From: Streptomyces regalis
GTDB taxonomy: Bacteria; Actinomycetota; Actinomycetes; Streptomycetales; Streptomycetaceae
Direction of reading: 5' to 3'
Length of the DNA stretch: 64,000 nucleotides
NCBI RefSeq assembly: GCF_001509475.1
Contig: NZ_LLZG01000209.1
Span: 1-64,000, forward strand
The first letter of the stretch is position 1, and every line of letters starts with the position of its first letter. This document shows positions 9,139 to 23,815 of this stretch, piece after piece. Made by a program: the position numbers and the translations under genes. The notes under the pieces were generated by a model. That model was not told the origin of the DNA. It worked only from the letters and a program-made list of their open reading frames with translations, and did not search any database.

Positions 9139-9585
9139 ATGCCACGTACGCGCACACCTGTGGTCGCCGGGTGGTTCGCCGGTGACGGGGACGACTTCCG
9201 GCTCCTCGGCACCCGTTGCTCGAGCTGCACTTCGGTCTTCTTCCCACGCGAGGACTCCCACTGCCGCAACCCTGGCTGCCCGGGCGGCGATCTGGAGGAA
9301 GTTCCGCTCTCGCGGCACGGGCGCATTTGGTCGTACACGGACAGCCGGTACCGACCTCCGTCACCCTATGTGACCGATCCGGAACTTCCGTGGGAGCCGT
9401 ACGCGTTGATCGCTGTGGAGCTGGAGTCCGAGCGCCTCGTGGTGCTGGGACAGGCGGTTCCCGGGGTCACCGTCGCCGATCTGACGGTGGGCATGGAGGT
9501 GGAGATCGTTCCTGGTGTGCTCCATGAGGACACCGAGACGGTCTGGACGACCTGGAATTGGCGGCCGACGGGGGTGACGGCATGA
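9139..9585 (+). CDS. DUF35/OB-fold zinc-ribbon protein, partner of the thiolase-like protein
   Basis: This 148-residue protein has a rubredoxin-like zinc ribbon (Cys27, Cys30, Cys42, Cys47) followed by an OB fold, the DUF35 architecture. Proteins of this type bind acyl-CoA and form complexes with SCP-x or Ltp-type thiolase-fold enzymes. The ATG at 9139 follows GGAGGGG. Its stop overlaps the next start in ATGA, so the two are translationally coupled, which supports a stoichiometric complex. The operator at 9103-9119 lies directly upstream. Confidence 0.88.
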   Translation: MPRTRTPVVAGWFAGDGDDFRLLGTRCSSCTSVFFPREDSHCRNPGCPGGDLEEVPLSRHGRIWSYTDSRYRPPSPYVTDPELPWEPYALIAVELESERLVVLGQAVPGVTVADLTVGMEVEIVPGVLHEDTETVWTTWNWRPTGVTA

Positions 9586-10772
9586 CGGAAGAGGTGGCGG
9601 TGCTCGGCGCAGGCATGCATCCCTGGGGCAAGTGGGGGCGCAGCTTCGTCGAGTACGGGACGGCGGCAGCCCGCGCGGCGCTGGCGGATGCGGGACTGGG
9701 ATGGCGGGACATCGGGTCGATCGTCGGTGCGGACACCGTGCGGGGCGGCTATCCCGGGTATGTGGCCGGGGCCACGTTCGCGAAGGCGCTCGGCTGGCAG
9801 GGTGCCCGGGTCACGAGCGTGTACGCGGCGTGCGCGTCCGGGGCGCAGGCCGTCAACACTGCTCGGGCTCAGATACTTTCGGGGCTCGCGGACGTGGTGC
9901 TCGTCGTGGGCGCCGATGCCGCTCCCAAGGGATTTTTCCGGCCTGTCGGCGGCGACCGGCCCGACGATCCCGACTGGCTGCGCTTCCGCGTCCTCGGTGC
10001 GACCAATCCGGCGTACTTCGGGCTGTACGCGCGCCGTCGGATGGCTGTACACGGTGACACGCCGGAGGACTTCGCGCAGGTCAAGGTGAAGAACTCCGCC
10101 TTGGGCGCACTCAATCCGTACGCGCGCTACCGCAAGCAGGTCACCGCCGAGGAGGTCGCCGCCTCCGCCGTGGTCGCCGATCCCCTGCGGCTGCTCGACA
10201 TCTGCGCGACCTCGGACGGAGGGGCGGCGTTGGTGCTGGCCGGCATGGAGTTCGCGCGTCGGCACGGCGCCCGGGACCCGGTGCGGATCCGGGCGGTGTC
10301 CACCGTGACGCCGCGCTATCCCAACACGGTCCTGGATCTGCCCGACATGGCGACGGACTCCGCGGCGGCGGTGCAACCGGCGGCCGAGACCTTCCGGGCG
10401 TCGATCGCGCGCGCGGCCTACGAGGAAGCCGGCATCGGCCCCGAAGAACTCTCCTTCGCGGAGGTCTACGACCTGTCCACCGCTCTGGAGTTGCAGTGGT
10501 ACGAGGATCTGGGGCTGTGCGGCGAGGGAGAGGCCGCGAAGCTGTTGCGGGAGGGCGTGACGGCGCTGGGGGGCCGCATACCCGTGAACGTGAGCGGCGG
10601 GCTGGCCTCCTTCGGGGAGGCGGTTCCGGCCCAGGCGATAGCCCAAGTCTGCGAGCTCACCTGGCAGTTGAGGGGCGACGCGGGTGACCGGCAGATTGCC
10701 GGGGCACGTGTGGGGATCGCGGCGAATCAGGGGCTGTTCGGGCATGGCTCGGCGGTGATCGCGGTGCGGTGA
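9582..10772 (+). CDS. thiolase-fold lipid-transfer-type protein (SCP-x/Ltp2-like)
   Basis: This 396-residue thiolase-fold enzyme keeps the nucleophile-loop cysteine Cys84 in YAACASGAQA and the ICATSDGGAA segment. The C-terminal GHPxGATG block of true thiolases is replaced: the region reads NVSGGLASFGEAVPA and has no histidine. That, with the coupled DUF35 partner, resembles Ltp2-type retro-aldolases that cleave side-chain CoA esters, rather than classic acetyltransferases. This role is inferred; the substrate is unknown. The start is the ATG in the ATGA overlap with the upstream gene. Confidence 0.82.
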   Translation: MTEEVAVLGAGMHPWGKWGRSFVEYGTAAARAALADAGLGWRDIGSIVGADTVRGGYPGYVAGATFAKALGWQGARVTSVYAACASGAQAVNTARAQILSGLADVVLVVGADAAPKGFFRPVGGDRPDDPDWLRFRVLGATNPAYFGLYARRRMAVHGDTPEDFAQVKVKNSALGALNPYARYRKQVTAEEVAASAVVADPLRLLDICATSDGGAALVLAGMEFARRHGARDPVRIRAVSTVTPRYPNTVLDLPDMATDSAAAVQPAAETFRASIARAAYEEAGIGPEELSFAEVYDLSTALELQWYEDLGLCGEGEAAKLLREGVTALGGRIPVNVSGGLASFGEAVPAQAIAQVCELTWQLRGDAGDRQIAGARVGIAANQGLFGHGSAVIAVR

Positions 10773-10939
10773 TGCGGGGTGGTGCGACGGAGGCAAGTGT
10801 TCGGCTGTACGAGCGTGGTGTCATCGTTGTACGACCAAGGAAGGTCTGGTCTGTCTACGCTGTGTGACCCACCCGGAATCCTGCGTGAACGTCTCATGAA
10901 CTGGGCTCGGGCGTCTGCCGGCGGCGCCATCATGCTCCC

Positions 10940-12592
10940 GTGCCCTCCTGGACGGATACTCTCCGCTTCGCTTTCCAACCGGTGGTCAACCTGACGACCG
11001 GAGGAGTCGCGGGGCTGGAGATACTCGCCCGCCCGGAGACCGGCGACGTCCTGGCCGAGGCTCGCCGCGATCCCGAACTCGACGGCCAGCTCGCCGTGTT
11101 GGCGTTCCGTGCGGCGGCTCGCAAGGAGACGTTACTGCCGCTGTACGTCAACGTCTTCGCCGGCACCCTCGCCGACCTGGGCGGACTGACGCCGCTGCAC
11201 GACGCCGTGCGCGCGGCGGGGCGACTGCCCTGGGAGGTGACGATCGACGTCGGTCCGCCGTACACGCACGTGCCCCAGCACGCACTGCTGGAGGCGATCG
11301 GCGCGCTGCGGGACCAGGGTTTCCGGATCAGTGCGGACGGCATCGGCGACGGGGACGTACCGCTGCGCTTGCTCACCGACATGACACCGGACCTGGTGAA
11401 ACTCGACGCGTCCCTGCTGCCGCGACCGGCGGCGGTACGGGCGATGCGGACACTGTGCGAGCAGTTGGGAGCGCTCCTGTGCGTCGAGGGTGTGGAGACG
11501 GAGCTGCAGTGCGCGTCGGCGCGGTCGGCCGGTGCGCAGCTGGCTCAGGGGGAGCTGTTCGCTCCCCCGGCTCGGCTGCCGGCCGCGGAGGTATACGTTC
11601 CGCCACGCTCCCCCGGACTGGCGGTGACGCCACGCTCGGGGCCGTCGGTGCGGGAGTTCGTGCGGCCGGCCGCACTGCTGCCCGCCACCGCGTCCGCAGG
11701 CCAGGTGCGAGCGCTGCTGACCGGATCGCCGGACGTGTCCGGCGTGCTGTTGGTTGACAGAAACGGCATCCCGGTGCGGTCGGTGCACCGCTCCCGGTTC
11801 CTGCTGTCGATGTCGGGACGGTACGGCCATGCCCTGTACGCCGATCGGCCCGCGGCCAAGCTGGGAGATCCGCCGCGCACGGTGGGCGTCGACGCCACCG
11901 CGTGGGAGGTGCTTGACGTGGTCGCGGTCGGCGGCCGGGACCGCACCTCGGACGATGTGGCCGTGGTCGACCGGTACGGCCGGTGTGTAGGCGTCGTACG
12001 GCTCGCTGATCTCGTCCGGGCGCTCGCCGAGACCCGGGTCGAGGAGGCCGCGGCGCTCAATCCGCTGACGCGGCTGCCCGGTTCGGACGCGATCACCGGT
12101 GAGGTGGACCGGCGGATTGCGGACGGGCGGACCTTCGCGCTGAGTTGGCTGGACGTGGACCACTTCAAGCAGGTCAACGACGGGGCCGGGTTCGCGGCGG
12201 GCGACGAGCTGATCCGGTCGGTCGGACGGGCGCTGCAGCACGCGGCGTCCGACAGCACCCGCGTGGGCCACATCGGCGGGGACGACTTCCTGGTGCTCGC
12301 GGATCCGGAGGGGCTCAATCCGCTGGCCGCCTCCGTGCTGGACGCGCCCTGGTCCGCGGGCGGACGGCCCGTCACGCTCTCCCTGGCAACGGTCCTGTGC
12401 GAGCCCGGGAGCGTGACGGACCACCGGCAGGCGGCCGCCTGTCTGGCCCCGCTGAAGAAGGCCGCGAAGTCACTGAGCGGGGCGAGCTGGGTGCTGGGCC
12501 GCGCGGGGCTGTCCGGGCACGAGATCCTTCGCGGCGTGGCGGCGGCGACGGCCCCGGCCGAGTGGGCGGTGGCGGACCCGAGCAGGGGGTGA
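10940..12592 (+). CDS. degenerate EAL - CBS-like - GGDEF protein (probable c-di-GMP effector)
   Basis: This 550-residue soluble protein has an N-terminal EAL-type barrel (about 5-215), a CBS-like middle (about 225-360) and a C-terminal GGDEF-type domain (about 365-535). Key catalytic residues are altered. The EAL signature is LEILARP, the DDFGTG loop reads SADGIGDG, and the GGDEF loop reads GGDDF. Family fold marks such as EGVET, DVDHFKQVND and NPLTRLPG remain. It is more likely a nucleotide-sensing or regulatory protein than an active enzyme. Leu65 is encoded by TTA at 11132-11134, the codon read only by bldA tRNA in Streptomyces. It starts with GTG and has a weak ribosome site. Confidence 0.82.
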   Translation: MPSWTDTLRFAFQPVVNLTTGGVAGLEILARPETGDVLAEARRDPELDGQLAVLAFRAAARKETLLPLYVNVFAGTLADLGGLTPLHDAVRAAGRLPWEVTIDVGPPYTHVPQHALLEAIGALRDQGFRISADGIGDGDVPLRLLTDMTPDLVKLDASLLPRPAAVRAMRTLCEQLGALLCVEGVETELQCASARSAGAQLAQGELFAPPARLPAAEVYVPPRSPGLAVTPRSGPSVREFVRPAALLPATASAGQVRALLTGSPDVSGVLLVDRNGIPVRSVHRSRFLLSMSGRYGHALYADRPAAKLGDPPRTVGVDATAWEVLDVVAVGGRDRTSDDVAVVDRYGRCVGVVRLADLVRALAETRVEEAAALNPLTRLPGSDAITGEVDRRIADGRTFALSWLDVDHFKQVNDGAGFAAGDELIRSVGRALQHAASDSTRVGHIGGDDFLVLADPEGLNPLAASVLDAPWSAGGRPVTLSLATVLCEPGSVTDHRQAAACLAPLKKAAKSLSGASWVLGRAGLSGHEILRGVAAATAPAEWAVADPSRG

Positions 12593-13077
12593 GACGCTTT
12601 CCCCTACGAGGTCGTCGGAGGCCGAAGGGCGTCCGTACGGCCTCAGCACAGCCATGGTCTTCGACCCCTGCCGGGTTCAGCAGGAACTGGCCTTCCCGCC
12701 GGTCTCAGCAGGGCCTCGTAGCCCGTCCCACCTCCGAACGGGCGTGCCACGAGCCGTGTCGGTGACGGTCCGTGACCCGTCGGTGCGCCCCCAACCGTTG
12801 GCGTCGGCGACCTTGACGCCCCCTGGACGCCGGTGAACACTTCCCGGTGTCGGTCGACATCGCCGTACATTCTCGGCGTATCCACGCACTGCGCCGCGCG
12901 GTTCCGCCTGGACCATGGCTGCCTTCCCCCACGGGCGAGTCGGCTGCGACGGCACGCTCGTCACGGACGCCCGGGCGGGGCGCGGGACCTCCCTGCCTTC
13001 GGCTGAAGTCGCCATGGGAAACGCACCCCGCACGGAGAACCGGGGCCGATCGTCCCGGCCAGCGCCTAGGAGCCGCC
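12593..13077. other. intergenic region upstream of glpF
   Basis: No gene is supported in these 485 bases. A TTGACG hexamer (12813-12818) could be a -35 element, with only a weak -10 near 12836. A short inverted repeat TGTCG-GT-CGACA is seen around 12848-12859. It presumably holds the glpFK promoter and a long leader, but no operator could be assigned with confidence. Confidence 0.4.
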
Positions 13078-13803
13078 ATGAGCAACGGAGACATATTCCT
13101 CGGTGAGGTCATCGGAACCGCGATCCTGATCCTCTTCGGGGCCGGAGTCGTCGCCGCCGTCGTACTCAACTATTCCAAGGCGAAGGACGCGGGCTGGGTC
13201 GTCATCGCGTTCGGCTGGGGATTCGGCGTGATGGCCGGCGCGTACACCGCCGCGCCCCTGTCCGGAGGACAGCTCAACCCGGCCGTGACGATCGGGATCG
13301 CCATCGACACCGGTGTATGGGACAAGGTCCACATCTACATCGCCGGCCAGATGGTCGGCGCGATCCTCGGTGCGGTGCTGTGCTGGCTGGTCTACTTCGC
13401 GCAGTTCCAGGCCAACGCCGACAAGGACATCGCTCAGCCGACCCTCGGGATCTTCTCCACCGCGCCCGCGATCCGCAATGTTGTGGCCAACCTCATCACC
13501 GAGATCATCGCAACGATCGCACTGGTGCTGCCGATCCTCGCCTTCGGTCTGACCAAGGGGCTCGGCGTGTCCGGCACCGCGATTCTGATCGTCTCGTTCC
13601 TGGTGGTCGGCATCGGTCTGTCGCTCGGCGGTCCCACGGGATACGCGATCAACCCGGCCCGCGACCTGGGCCCGCGCATCGTCCACGCCCTGCTCCCGAT
13701 TCCCAACAAGGGCACCTCGGACTGGAGTTACGCGTGGATTCCGGTGGTGGGGCCGCTGATCGGCGGGGTGCTGTCCGGGCTCATCTTCAACGCAGCCTTC
13801 TGA
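13078..13803 (+). CDS. glpF: glycerol uptake facilitator (aquaglyceroporin)
   Basis: This 241-residue membrane channel of the MIP family lets glycerol enter by facilitated diffusion. It carries both channel-lining NPA boxes, [11 protein letters not shown] and [13 protein letters not shown]; the Asp after the second NPAR is typical of glycerol facilitators rather than water-only aquaporins. Six hydrophobic helices are apparent. The ATG at 13078 follows TAGGAG. glpK starts 22 bases later, so entry and phosphorylation are cotranscribed. No glpD or gylR homologue is adjacent, so this may be a second glycerol locus beside the main gyl operon. Confidence 0.95.
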   Translation: MSNGDIFLGEVIGTAILILFGAGVVAAVVLNYSKAKDAGWVVIAFGWGFGVMAGAYTAAPLSGGQLNPAVTIGIAIDTGVWDKVHIYIAGQMVGAILGAVLCWLVYFAQFQANADKDIAQPTLGIFSTAPAIRNVVANLITEIIATIALVLPILAFGLTKGLGVSGTAILIVSFLVVGIGLSLGGPTGYAINPARDLGPRIVHALLPIPNKGTSDWSYAWIPVVGPLIGGVLSGLIFNAAF

Positions 13804-13825
13804 AGGAACCCACGAAGGGGACGTC

Positions 13826-15337
<1,512 letters not shown>

Positions 15338-15415
15338 GGGACACGGCGAGAGCCGTGATCGGTGCACGCGTGCCTGCGGTTCCGCTCGAGCCACGCGCGC
15401 GTGCCCATGAGCCGC

Positions 15416-15447
15416 GGCTCGTACCCCGGTCGGCGGGGGTACGGGCC
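15416..15447. terminator. hairpin between glpK and cvnD
   Basis: GGCTCGTACCCC and GGGGTACGGGCC form a 12-bp stem with one G-T type mismatch and an 8-base loop. It lies between the convergent glpK and cvnD stops and could serve both. No T-run follows. Confidence 0.5.
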
Positions 15448-15465
15448 GCACCCTCGCGCCGGCTT

Positions 15466-16051
15466 TCAGGTGGTCACGGTCTGACGGCGGTCCGCCTGGT
15501 AGGCCATCGCGTGCTGGACGACGCCGATGAGGGTCTCCTTGACGGACTCCCGGTCGCGGGCGTCGCACAGCAGCAGCGGTACGCCGTCGTCGAGATCGAG
15601 GGCCTGCCGGATGTCCTCCGCCGGGTAACGGGAGGCTCCTTCGAAGCAGTTGACGCCGACGAGGAAGGGTATGGAGCGCCGTTCGAAGTAGTCCACGGCC
15701 GCGAAGCAGTCCTCGAGGCGGCGGGTGTCGGCGAGGACGACGGCGCCGAGCGCGCCCTCCGAGAGCTCGTCCCACATGAACCAGAACCGTTCCTGTCCGG
15801 GTGTGCCGAAGAGGTACAGCACCAGGTCCTCACGCAGGGTGATGCGGCCGAAGTCCATGGCCACGGTGGTGGTGCGCTTGCCCTCCACACCGCTCGTGTC
15901 GTCGACCGGGCGCCCGGCCTCGGTGAGCAGTTCCTCGGTGCGCAGCGGCCTGATCTCACTGACCGCGCCGACGAGAGTGGTCTTGCCCACGCCGAAGCCG
16001 CCGGCCACCAGGATCTTGAGCGTGACGGGCTCGACCGGAGGCTTCCCACGC

Positions 16052-16071
<20 letters not shown>
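15466..16071 (-). CDS. cvnD: conservon small GTPase (CvnD family)
   Basis: This 201-residue Ras-like GTPase belongs to the conservon family, thought to act with a CvnA sensor, a CvnB roadblock protein and CvnC at the membrane in a GPCR-like switch. The P-loop is GGFGVGKTT, switch II is [14 protein letters not shown], and the base-recognition motif is the non-standard VNCFEG. The ATG at 16071 is chosen because AGGAGAAG lies just upstream; earlier starts would run deep into the upstream gene. It overlaps the end of the 5-oxoprolinase gene by 20 bases, so it is translated in its wake rather than directly after cvnC. Confidence 0.9.
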
Positions 16072-19693
<3,622 letters not shown>

Positions 19694-19717
19694 GTCACTA
19701 CCCCGCTTCCACGCCGC

Positions 19718-20113
19718 TCACAGCGCCCGCAGGCCGTTGATCACGTCGCGCAGAATACTCTCGTCCACCAGCTCGGCAGGCGGTACGGGCCGGTTCACAT
19801 GGACGAATTCCGCGTCCACCAGATCCCCGATGAGAACCCGTACGACTCCGATGGGCAGGTCGAGCTCGGCGGAGAGTTCGGCCACGGACTGCGGGGCATC
19901 ACGGCACAGTTCGACGATGTCCACGTGCTCCGGGGCCAGCATCGAGTCCGCTTCCGGGTCGTCCGCGTGCGGCTCCGCGACGACCACCGCGATCAGGTCG
20001 AGGCGGTGCTGGGCCGCACTGGTGGTGCGGCCGCGCGTCATGGCGTACGGACGGACGACCGGCCCGGCCTCGTCGTCGAACCAGTGGCTTCTTCCCTGAC
20101 CGTCAGCGCTCAT
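19718..20113 (-). CDS. cvnC: conservon DUF742 protein (CvnC family)
   Basis: This 131-residue protein of the DUF742 family has a winged-helix-like fold and is the third conserved member of Streptomyces conservons. PLVRPYAMTRGRT-type sequence near the N-terminus (here VVRPYAMTRGRT), a central LDLIAVV and the terminal VINGLRAL are characteristic. It is thought to associate with CvnA, B and D at the membrane. It starts 9 bases after cvnB. The next gene is the 5-oxoprolinase, not cvnD as in most conservons. Confidence 0.92.
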   Translation of the reverse strand: MSADGQGRSHWFDDEAGPVVRPYAMTRGRTTSAAQHRLDLIAVVVAEPHADDPEADSMLAPEHVDIVELCRDAPQSVAELSAELDLPIGVVRVLIGDLVDAEFVHVNRPVPPAELVDESILRDVINGLRAL

Positions 20114-20122
20114 GCCATCCCA

Positions 20123-20560
20123 CTACCCGCCTGCGGGCAGATCGGTGCGCGGAGCGGTACCCAGATGCACTCCGACCCGCTTGACGAGGAGCGTCATCTC
20201 GTACGCGACCAGGCCGACGTCCGAGTCGGCGTCCGAGAGCACGGCGAGGCAGCTGCCGTCGCCTGCAGCCGTCACGAACAGGAAGGCGTCATCGAGCTCG
20301 ACGACGGTCTGCCGGACGTTGCCCGCCTCGAAGTGGCGGCCCACGCCCTTGGCGAGGCTGTGGAATCCGGACGCGACGGCGGCCAGATGCTCGCTGTCCT
20401 CGCGGGTCAGATCCTTGGACACCCCCGTCGGCAGGCCGTCGCCGGAGAGAACAAGGGCCTTACGGATGCTGGCGACGCGGTCCACCAGGTCGTCGAGGAG
20501 CCAGTTGAGCTCGCCGGACTGGTTGGTCGCGGTGTGGCCGGTCGCCTTCGGTGCGGTCAT
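20123..20560 (-). CDS. cvnB: conservon roadblock/LC7 protein (CvnB family)
   Basis: This 145-residue roadblock/LC7-domain protein resembles GTPase-activating MglB-like proteins. The start of the fold reads LNWLLDDLVDRVASIRKALVLSGDG. It probably regulates nucleotide turnover by CvnD; this is inferred from the family. Its start overlaps the cvnA stop by 4 bases (ATGA on the minus strand), so translation is coupled. Confidence 0.93.
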   Translation of the reverse strand: MTAPKATGHTATNQSGELNWLLDDLVDRVASIRKALVLSGDGLPTGVSKDLTREDSEHLAAVASGFHSLAKGVGRHFEAGNVRQTVVELDDAFLFVTAAGDGSCLAVLSDADSDVGLVAYEMTLLVKRVGVHLGTAPRTDLPAGG

Positions 20561-23397
20561 CGACCGTCCCCCTTAGTCGTTCCTTGTGCTGTGCCGCTGT
20601 GGGCGTCGTCGCCCGCGGCGTTCTCCTGGCGGCCGCGCTGCCAGCCGCGCTGGAGCGAGGCCATTCGGCTGCGTACCTCGTCCGCGTCCCGCTCGGCGAG
20701 TTCCGTGCTCTCCTCGGCGCGCCGAGCGGGGCCCTGCTTGAGCTGCGGAGCCAGGCTGGCCTGTCGTACGCGCCGGGGCAGCGGACCCGAGCCTGAACCG
20801 CTCTCCTGCTGTGCGGCGGCCGTGCTCGGAACGGGGCGGTCGGTGCCGCTCGATGCGATCGCAGCACGCCGTGTGCGTTTCGGGAGGGCTGCGGGCTCCG
20901 ACGGCTCACCGCGGTCGTGGCTGGTCGGCGTGTCGGCTCGGTCGCCGGTCCGGTCCGGGGCGCCGGTCAGCTCTCCGCGGGGTCCTGTGTCGCGACGGCG
21001 GGTCGGCAGCGGAGCGAGGCCGTTCGGCTCCGGGCTGCTCGGGCCTGTCGAAGGGTCCGTGTCCGCCTCCTCTCGCCGGGAACGCTGCTCGGTGACCGGG
21101 CGTCCGTGCGAACTGACCAGCTTGGGCGTCCGACGGCGGGGCAGCGGGACCGGGGCGCTCAATTCGTCGTCCCTGTCGGACCGGTCCGATCCGCCATGGA
21201 TGCCGGTGACCGGGTGTTCGCCGAGCGAGCCCGACGCCTCGTCCTCCACATGGGTGAGGGCGCGGCGTGGGCGGAAGAGGCCGCCTCGTTCGCTGTCCTC
21301 GTCGTCGAGCGCGTCCGGGAAATCGCTGAGCGCGTCCAGGTCGACCGGGGGCTCCAACTCGACCGGGCCGTCCAGAAGCGAGGCAGGCAGGCCGGGCACG
21401 CGGGCGGGCACGTGGGCGAGGGCGGCGCGGCGCGCCTCCTCCAGCTCGGCCTCCTTCGAGGGCGTGGGCCGGTCGAGACGGAACCCGATGCCGTTGGTGT
21501 CCGGGACGTCGTCGGTGAGCAGCGCGTCGGGGATGAAGACGACGGCGGTGGTACCGCCGTACGGCGACGGCTGCAGGGAGACCCGGACGTTCTGCCGCTG
21601 GGCGAGCCGGCTGACCACGAACAGGCCGAGCCGGTCGGTGTCGGACAGCTCGAACTCGGGCGTCTCGGCGAGCCGGAGGTTGGCGTCCAGCAGAGCGTCG
21701 GCAGCCATGCCCAGGCCACGGTCGTGGATCTCGAGGGTGAAGCCGTTGGCGACCCGCTCGCCCAGCACCTGGACTGCGGTGTGCGGCGGGGAGAACACCG
21801 TGGCGTTCTCCAGGAGTTCGGCCACGAGGTGCGTGAGGTCCGCTACGGCCGGTCCGGTGACGGCGACGCGGGGCAGACGACGGACCTCGATGCGCTCGTA
21901 GTCCTCGACCTCGGCGACCGCGGCGCGTACGACGTCCATGAGCTGGACGGGCTTGCGCCACTGCCGGGAGGGGGCGGCGCCGGAGAGGATCACCAGGCCC
22001 TCGGCGTGCCGGCGCATACGGGTGGTCAGGTGGTCGAGGCGGAACAGGTCGGCGAGTTCGTCGGTGTCCTCGGTCCGGCGTTCCATGGTGTCGAGGAGCG
22101 TAAGCTGCTTGTGGAGAAGGACCTGGCTTCGGCGAGCGAGGTTGACGAAGACCTCGGCCACGCCGGCGCGCAGTTCGGCCTGCTTGACTGCGGCCTCGAC
22201 GGCGGCGCGCTGCAGGGTGTTGAGGGCCTGGCCGACCTCGCCGATCTCGTTCTTGTCGTACTCCAGGCGCGGTACCTCGGTCTCGACGTCGACCTGTTCG
22301 CCGGAGGAGAGTCGCCGCATCACACTGGGCAGGCGTACGCCGGACGCCTCGTGCGCCTCCAGTCGCAGCTGCCGAAGATCGCGGATGAGGCCACGGCCGA
22401 TGCGCACGGACAGGAAGAGAGAGAACAGCAGGGCGAGCAGCCCGAGGACGCCGGCGACGGCGGCCTTCAGGATGACGCCCATCGCCACCGGGCTGACGCG
22501 GTCCTGATAGCGGGCGCCCGCCTCGTCGTTGAGCTTGCTGAGCTCGTCGAGGACACTGCCGGCGGCGGTGTCCCAACTCTTGGCGTCGACCTTGCTGGGC
22601 CTACCTGCCTGGGACAGGATGACGGCCTGTTCGGCGACGCGCAGTGGAGCTGTGGAGGCGTTGTCCCAGAAGCGCCTGTAGCGTTCACGCTCGGACGAGG
22701 GCAAGTCCGCCAGGCTGATGTCGTACATGAGGGTGCGCTGGGCGACGAGGTCGGAGACCTGGCGTATCTCTTCGCGGGACAGCTTCCCGACCACCAGGGC
22801 GGAACTCAGCAACGCGTCCTCGCGGGAGAGCAGTTCGCGGGCGCGGGTCGCGTTGAGAAGAGCGCGGGCCTGCTTGTCCATCGCCACGCTGTCGATCCCG
22901 TCGAGGGAGCCAAGCAGGGCGTAGCAGGGGTCGACGAGCCGGTTGTAGAGGCCGAGGGCCTGGGAGCGGGTCACCGTTCCGTCCTCGACGCTGCGGCGCA
23001 GGGAGTTGATGCCGTCGAAGGCGTCCAGGACGGCGGTGAGGCGCTCGGCGTCACCCTCGTCCATCCCGTCACGGACGTCGGGGTCCTTGGCGTTGTTGCG
23101 GATCTCGGCGACTGCGGCGTCGGTGGCGCTCCGGGTTTCCCGCAGCGCGGACAGCGCGTCCGAGGCCCGGCGGTCGGCGAGATAGACGAGGGCCTGGCGG
23201 CGTTCCTGCTGCAGGACGCGGACGGCGTCCTCGGTGGAGTAGCCGATCTTCTCGACGAGGGACGACACCGTGAACAGCTGGGCCACACCTCGCCCCGTGA
23301 GTACCGTGGCGAAACCCCAGATCGCGGTCAGGGACACCAGCGGCACGAGAAGCAGCGCCACCATCTTCCGGCGGATCGACTTCCCGCGAAAGCGCAT
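20557..23397 (-). CDS. cvnA: conservon membrane sensor with histidine-kinase-like ATPase domain (CvnA family)
   Basis: This 946-residue membrane protein has a transmembrane helix near residues 12-32, an extracytoplasmic nitrate/nitrite-sensing-like domain to about 300, a second helix near 315-337, a HAMP-like linker, and a GHKL ATPase domain. The N box is ELLENATVFSPP and the G1 box is EIHDRGLGM. No standard H-box is evident, as in other CvnA proteins, so phosphotransfer is doubtful. A long disordered Pro/Ser/Arg-rich tail follows. The ATG at 23397 follows GGGGGAGG. It is the first gene of the operon and is divergent from the gene at 23816. Confidence 0.92.
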   Translation of the reverse strand: MRFRGKSIRRKMVALLLVPLVSLTAIWGFATVLTGRGVAQLFTVSSLVEKIGYSTEDAVRVLQQERRQALVYLADRRASDALSALRETRSATDAAVAEIRNNAKDPDVRDGMDEGDAERLTAVLDAFDGINSLRRSVEDGTVTRSQALGLYNRLVDPCYALLGSLDGIDSVAMDKQARALLNATRARELLSREDALLSSALVVGKLSREEIRQVSDLVAQRTLMYDISLADLPSSERERYRRFWDNASTAPLRVAEQAVILSQAGRPSKVDAKSWDTAAGSVLDELSKLNDEAGARYQDRVSPVAMGVILKAAVAGVLGLLALLFSLFLSVRIGRGLIRDLRQLRLEAHEASGVRLPSVMRRLSSGEQVDVETEVPRLEYDKNEIGEVGQALNTLQRAAVEAAVKQAELRAGVAEVFVNLARRSQVLLHKQLTLLDTMERRTEDTDELADLFRLDHLTTRMRRHAEGLVILSGAAPSRQWRKPVQLMDVVRAAVAEVEDYERIEVRRLPRVAVTGPAVADLTHLVAELLENATVFSPPHTAVQVLGERVANGFTLEIHDRGLGMAADALLDANLRLAETPEFELSDTDRLGLFVVSRLAQRQNVRVSLQPSPYGGTTAVVFIPDALLTDDVPDTNGIGFRLDRPTPSKEAELEEARRAALAHVPARVPGLPASLLDGPVELEPPVDLDALSDFPDALDDEDSERGGLFRPRRALTHVEDEASGSLGEHPVTGIHGGSDRSDRDDELSAPVPLPRRRTPKLVSSHGRPVTEQRSRREEADTDPSTGPSSPEPNGLAPLPTRRRDTGPRGELTGAPDRTGDRADTPTSHDRGEPSEPAALPKRTRRAAIASSGTDRPVPSTAAAQQESGSGSGPLPRRVRQASLAPQLKQGPARRAEESTELAERDADEVRSRMASLQRGWQRGRQENAAGDDAHSGTAQGTTKGDGR

Positions 23398-23815
23398 GGC
23401 CTCCCCCAGCTCAAACCCCCATTGGTCAGGGGGCACACATGTGCGTCAACAATTGGCGCGAGCCTACTACCGACGCACAAGTAACTCGAAGAGGCATCCG
23501 GAGCCTGAACTTCCGCACCCGCGACGAGACATGGGGAGTTGTCCGGCCATTGCGGGAGATTGCCTCCCGTGATCCCGCGACACCGCAGAGGACGGATCCG
23601 GCCGGTCTCCCAGGCCAGTTGGCCAGAAATTTATCTTCCTCGGGAATCTTCGGCACGCGTCGATCGTCCTTCTCTATGGGAAATGGGGGCGGAATGAGCC
23701 ACAGGAGCCGCATCCAGTCCCCGGGCGGCGTAAAACAGCGCAAGCCGGGCAGCCACTGGGGAGCCGCGTCTTCGGACACGGGGCAAGCGGTCTGCCGGCG
23801 GTGGGGAGTGACACA
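23398..23815. other. divergent intergenic region upstream of cvnA
   Basis: No gene is supported in these 418 bases. The AT-richer stretch around 23620-23650 (AAATTTATCTTCC) is the likeliest promoter area. GGGAAT at 23642 followed 18 bases later by GTC resembles a sigma-R promoter but misses the GTT -10, so it is not called. Confidence 0.4.

Noticed and set aside
20917..23484. A long plus-strand frame antisense to cvnA
   Set aside because: Its composition mirrors cvnA codons and no domain is recognisable.
23642..23668. GGGAAT-N18-GTC resembling a sigma-R promoter upstream of the 23816 gene
   Set aside because: The -10 should be GTT; a single mismatch in a 9-base consensus is too weak.
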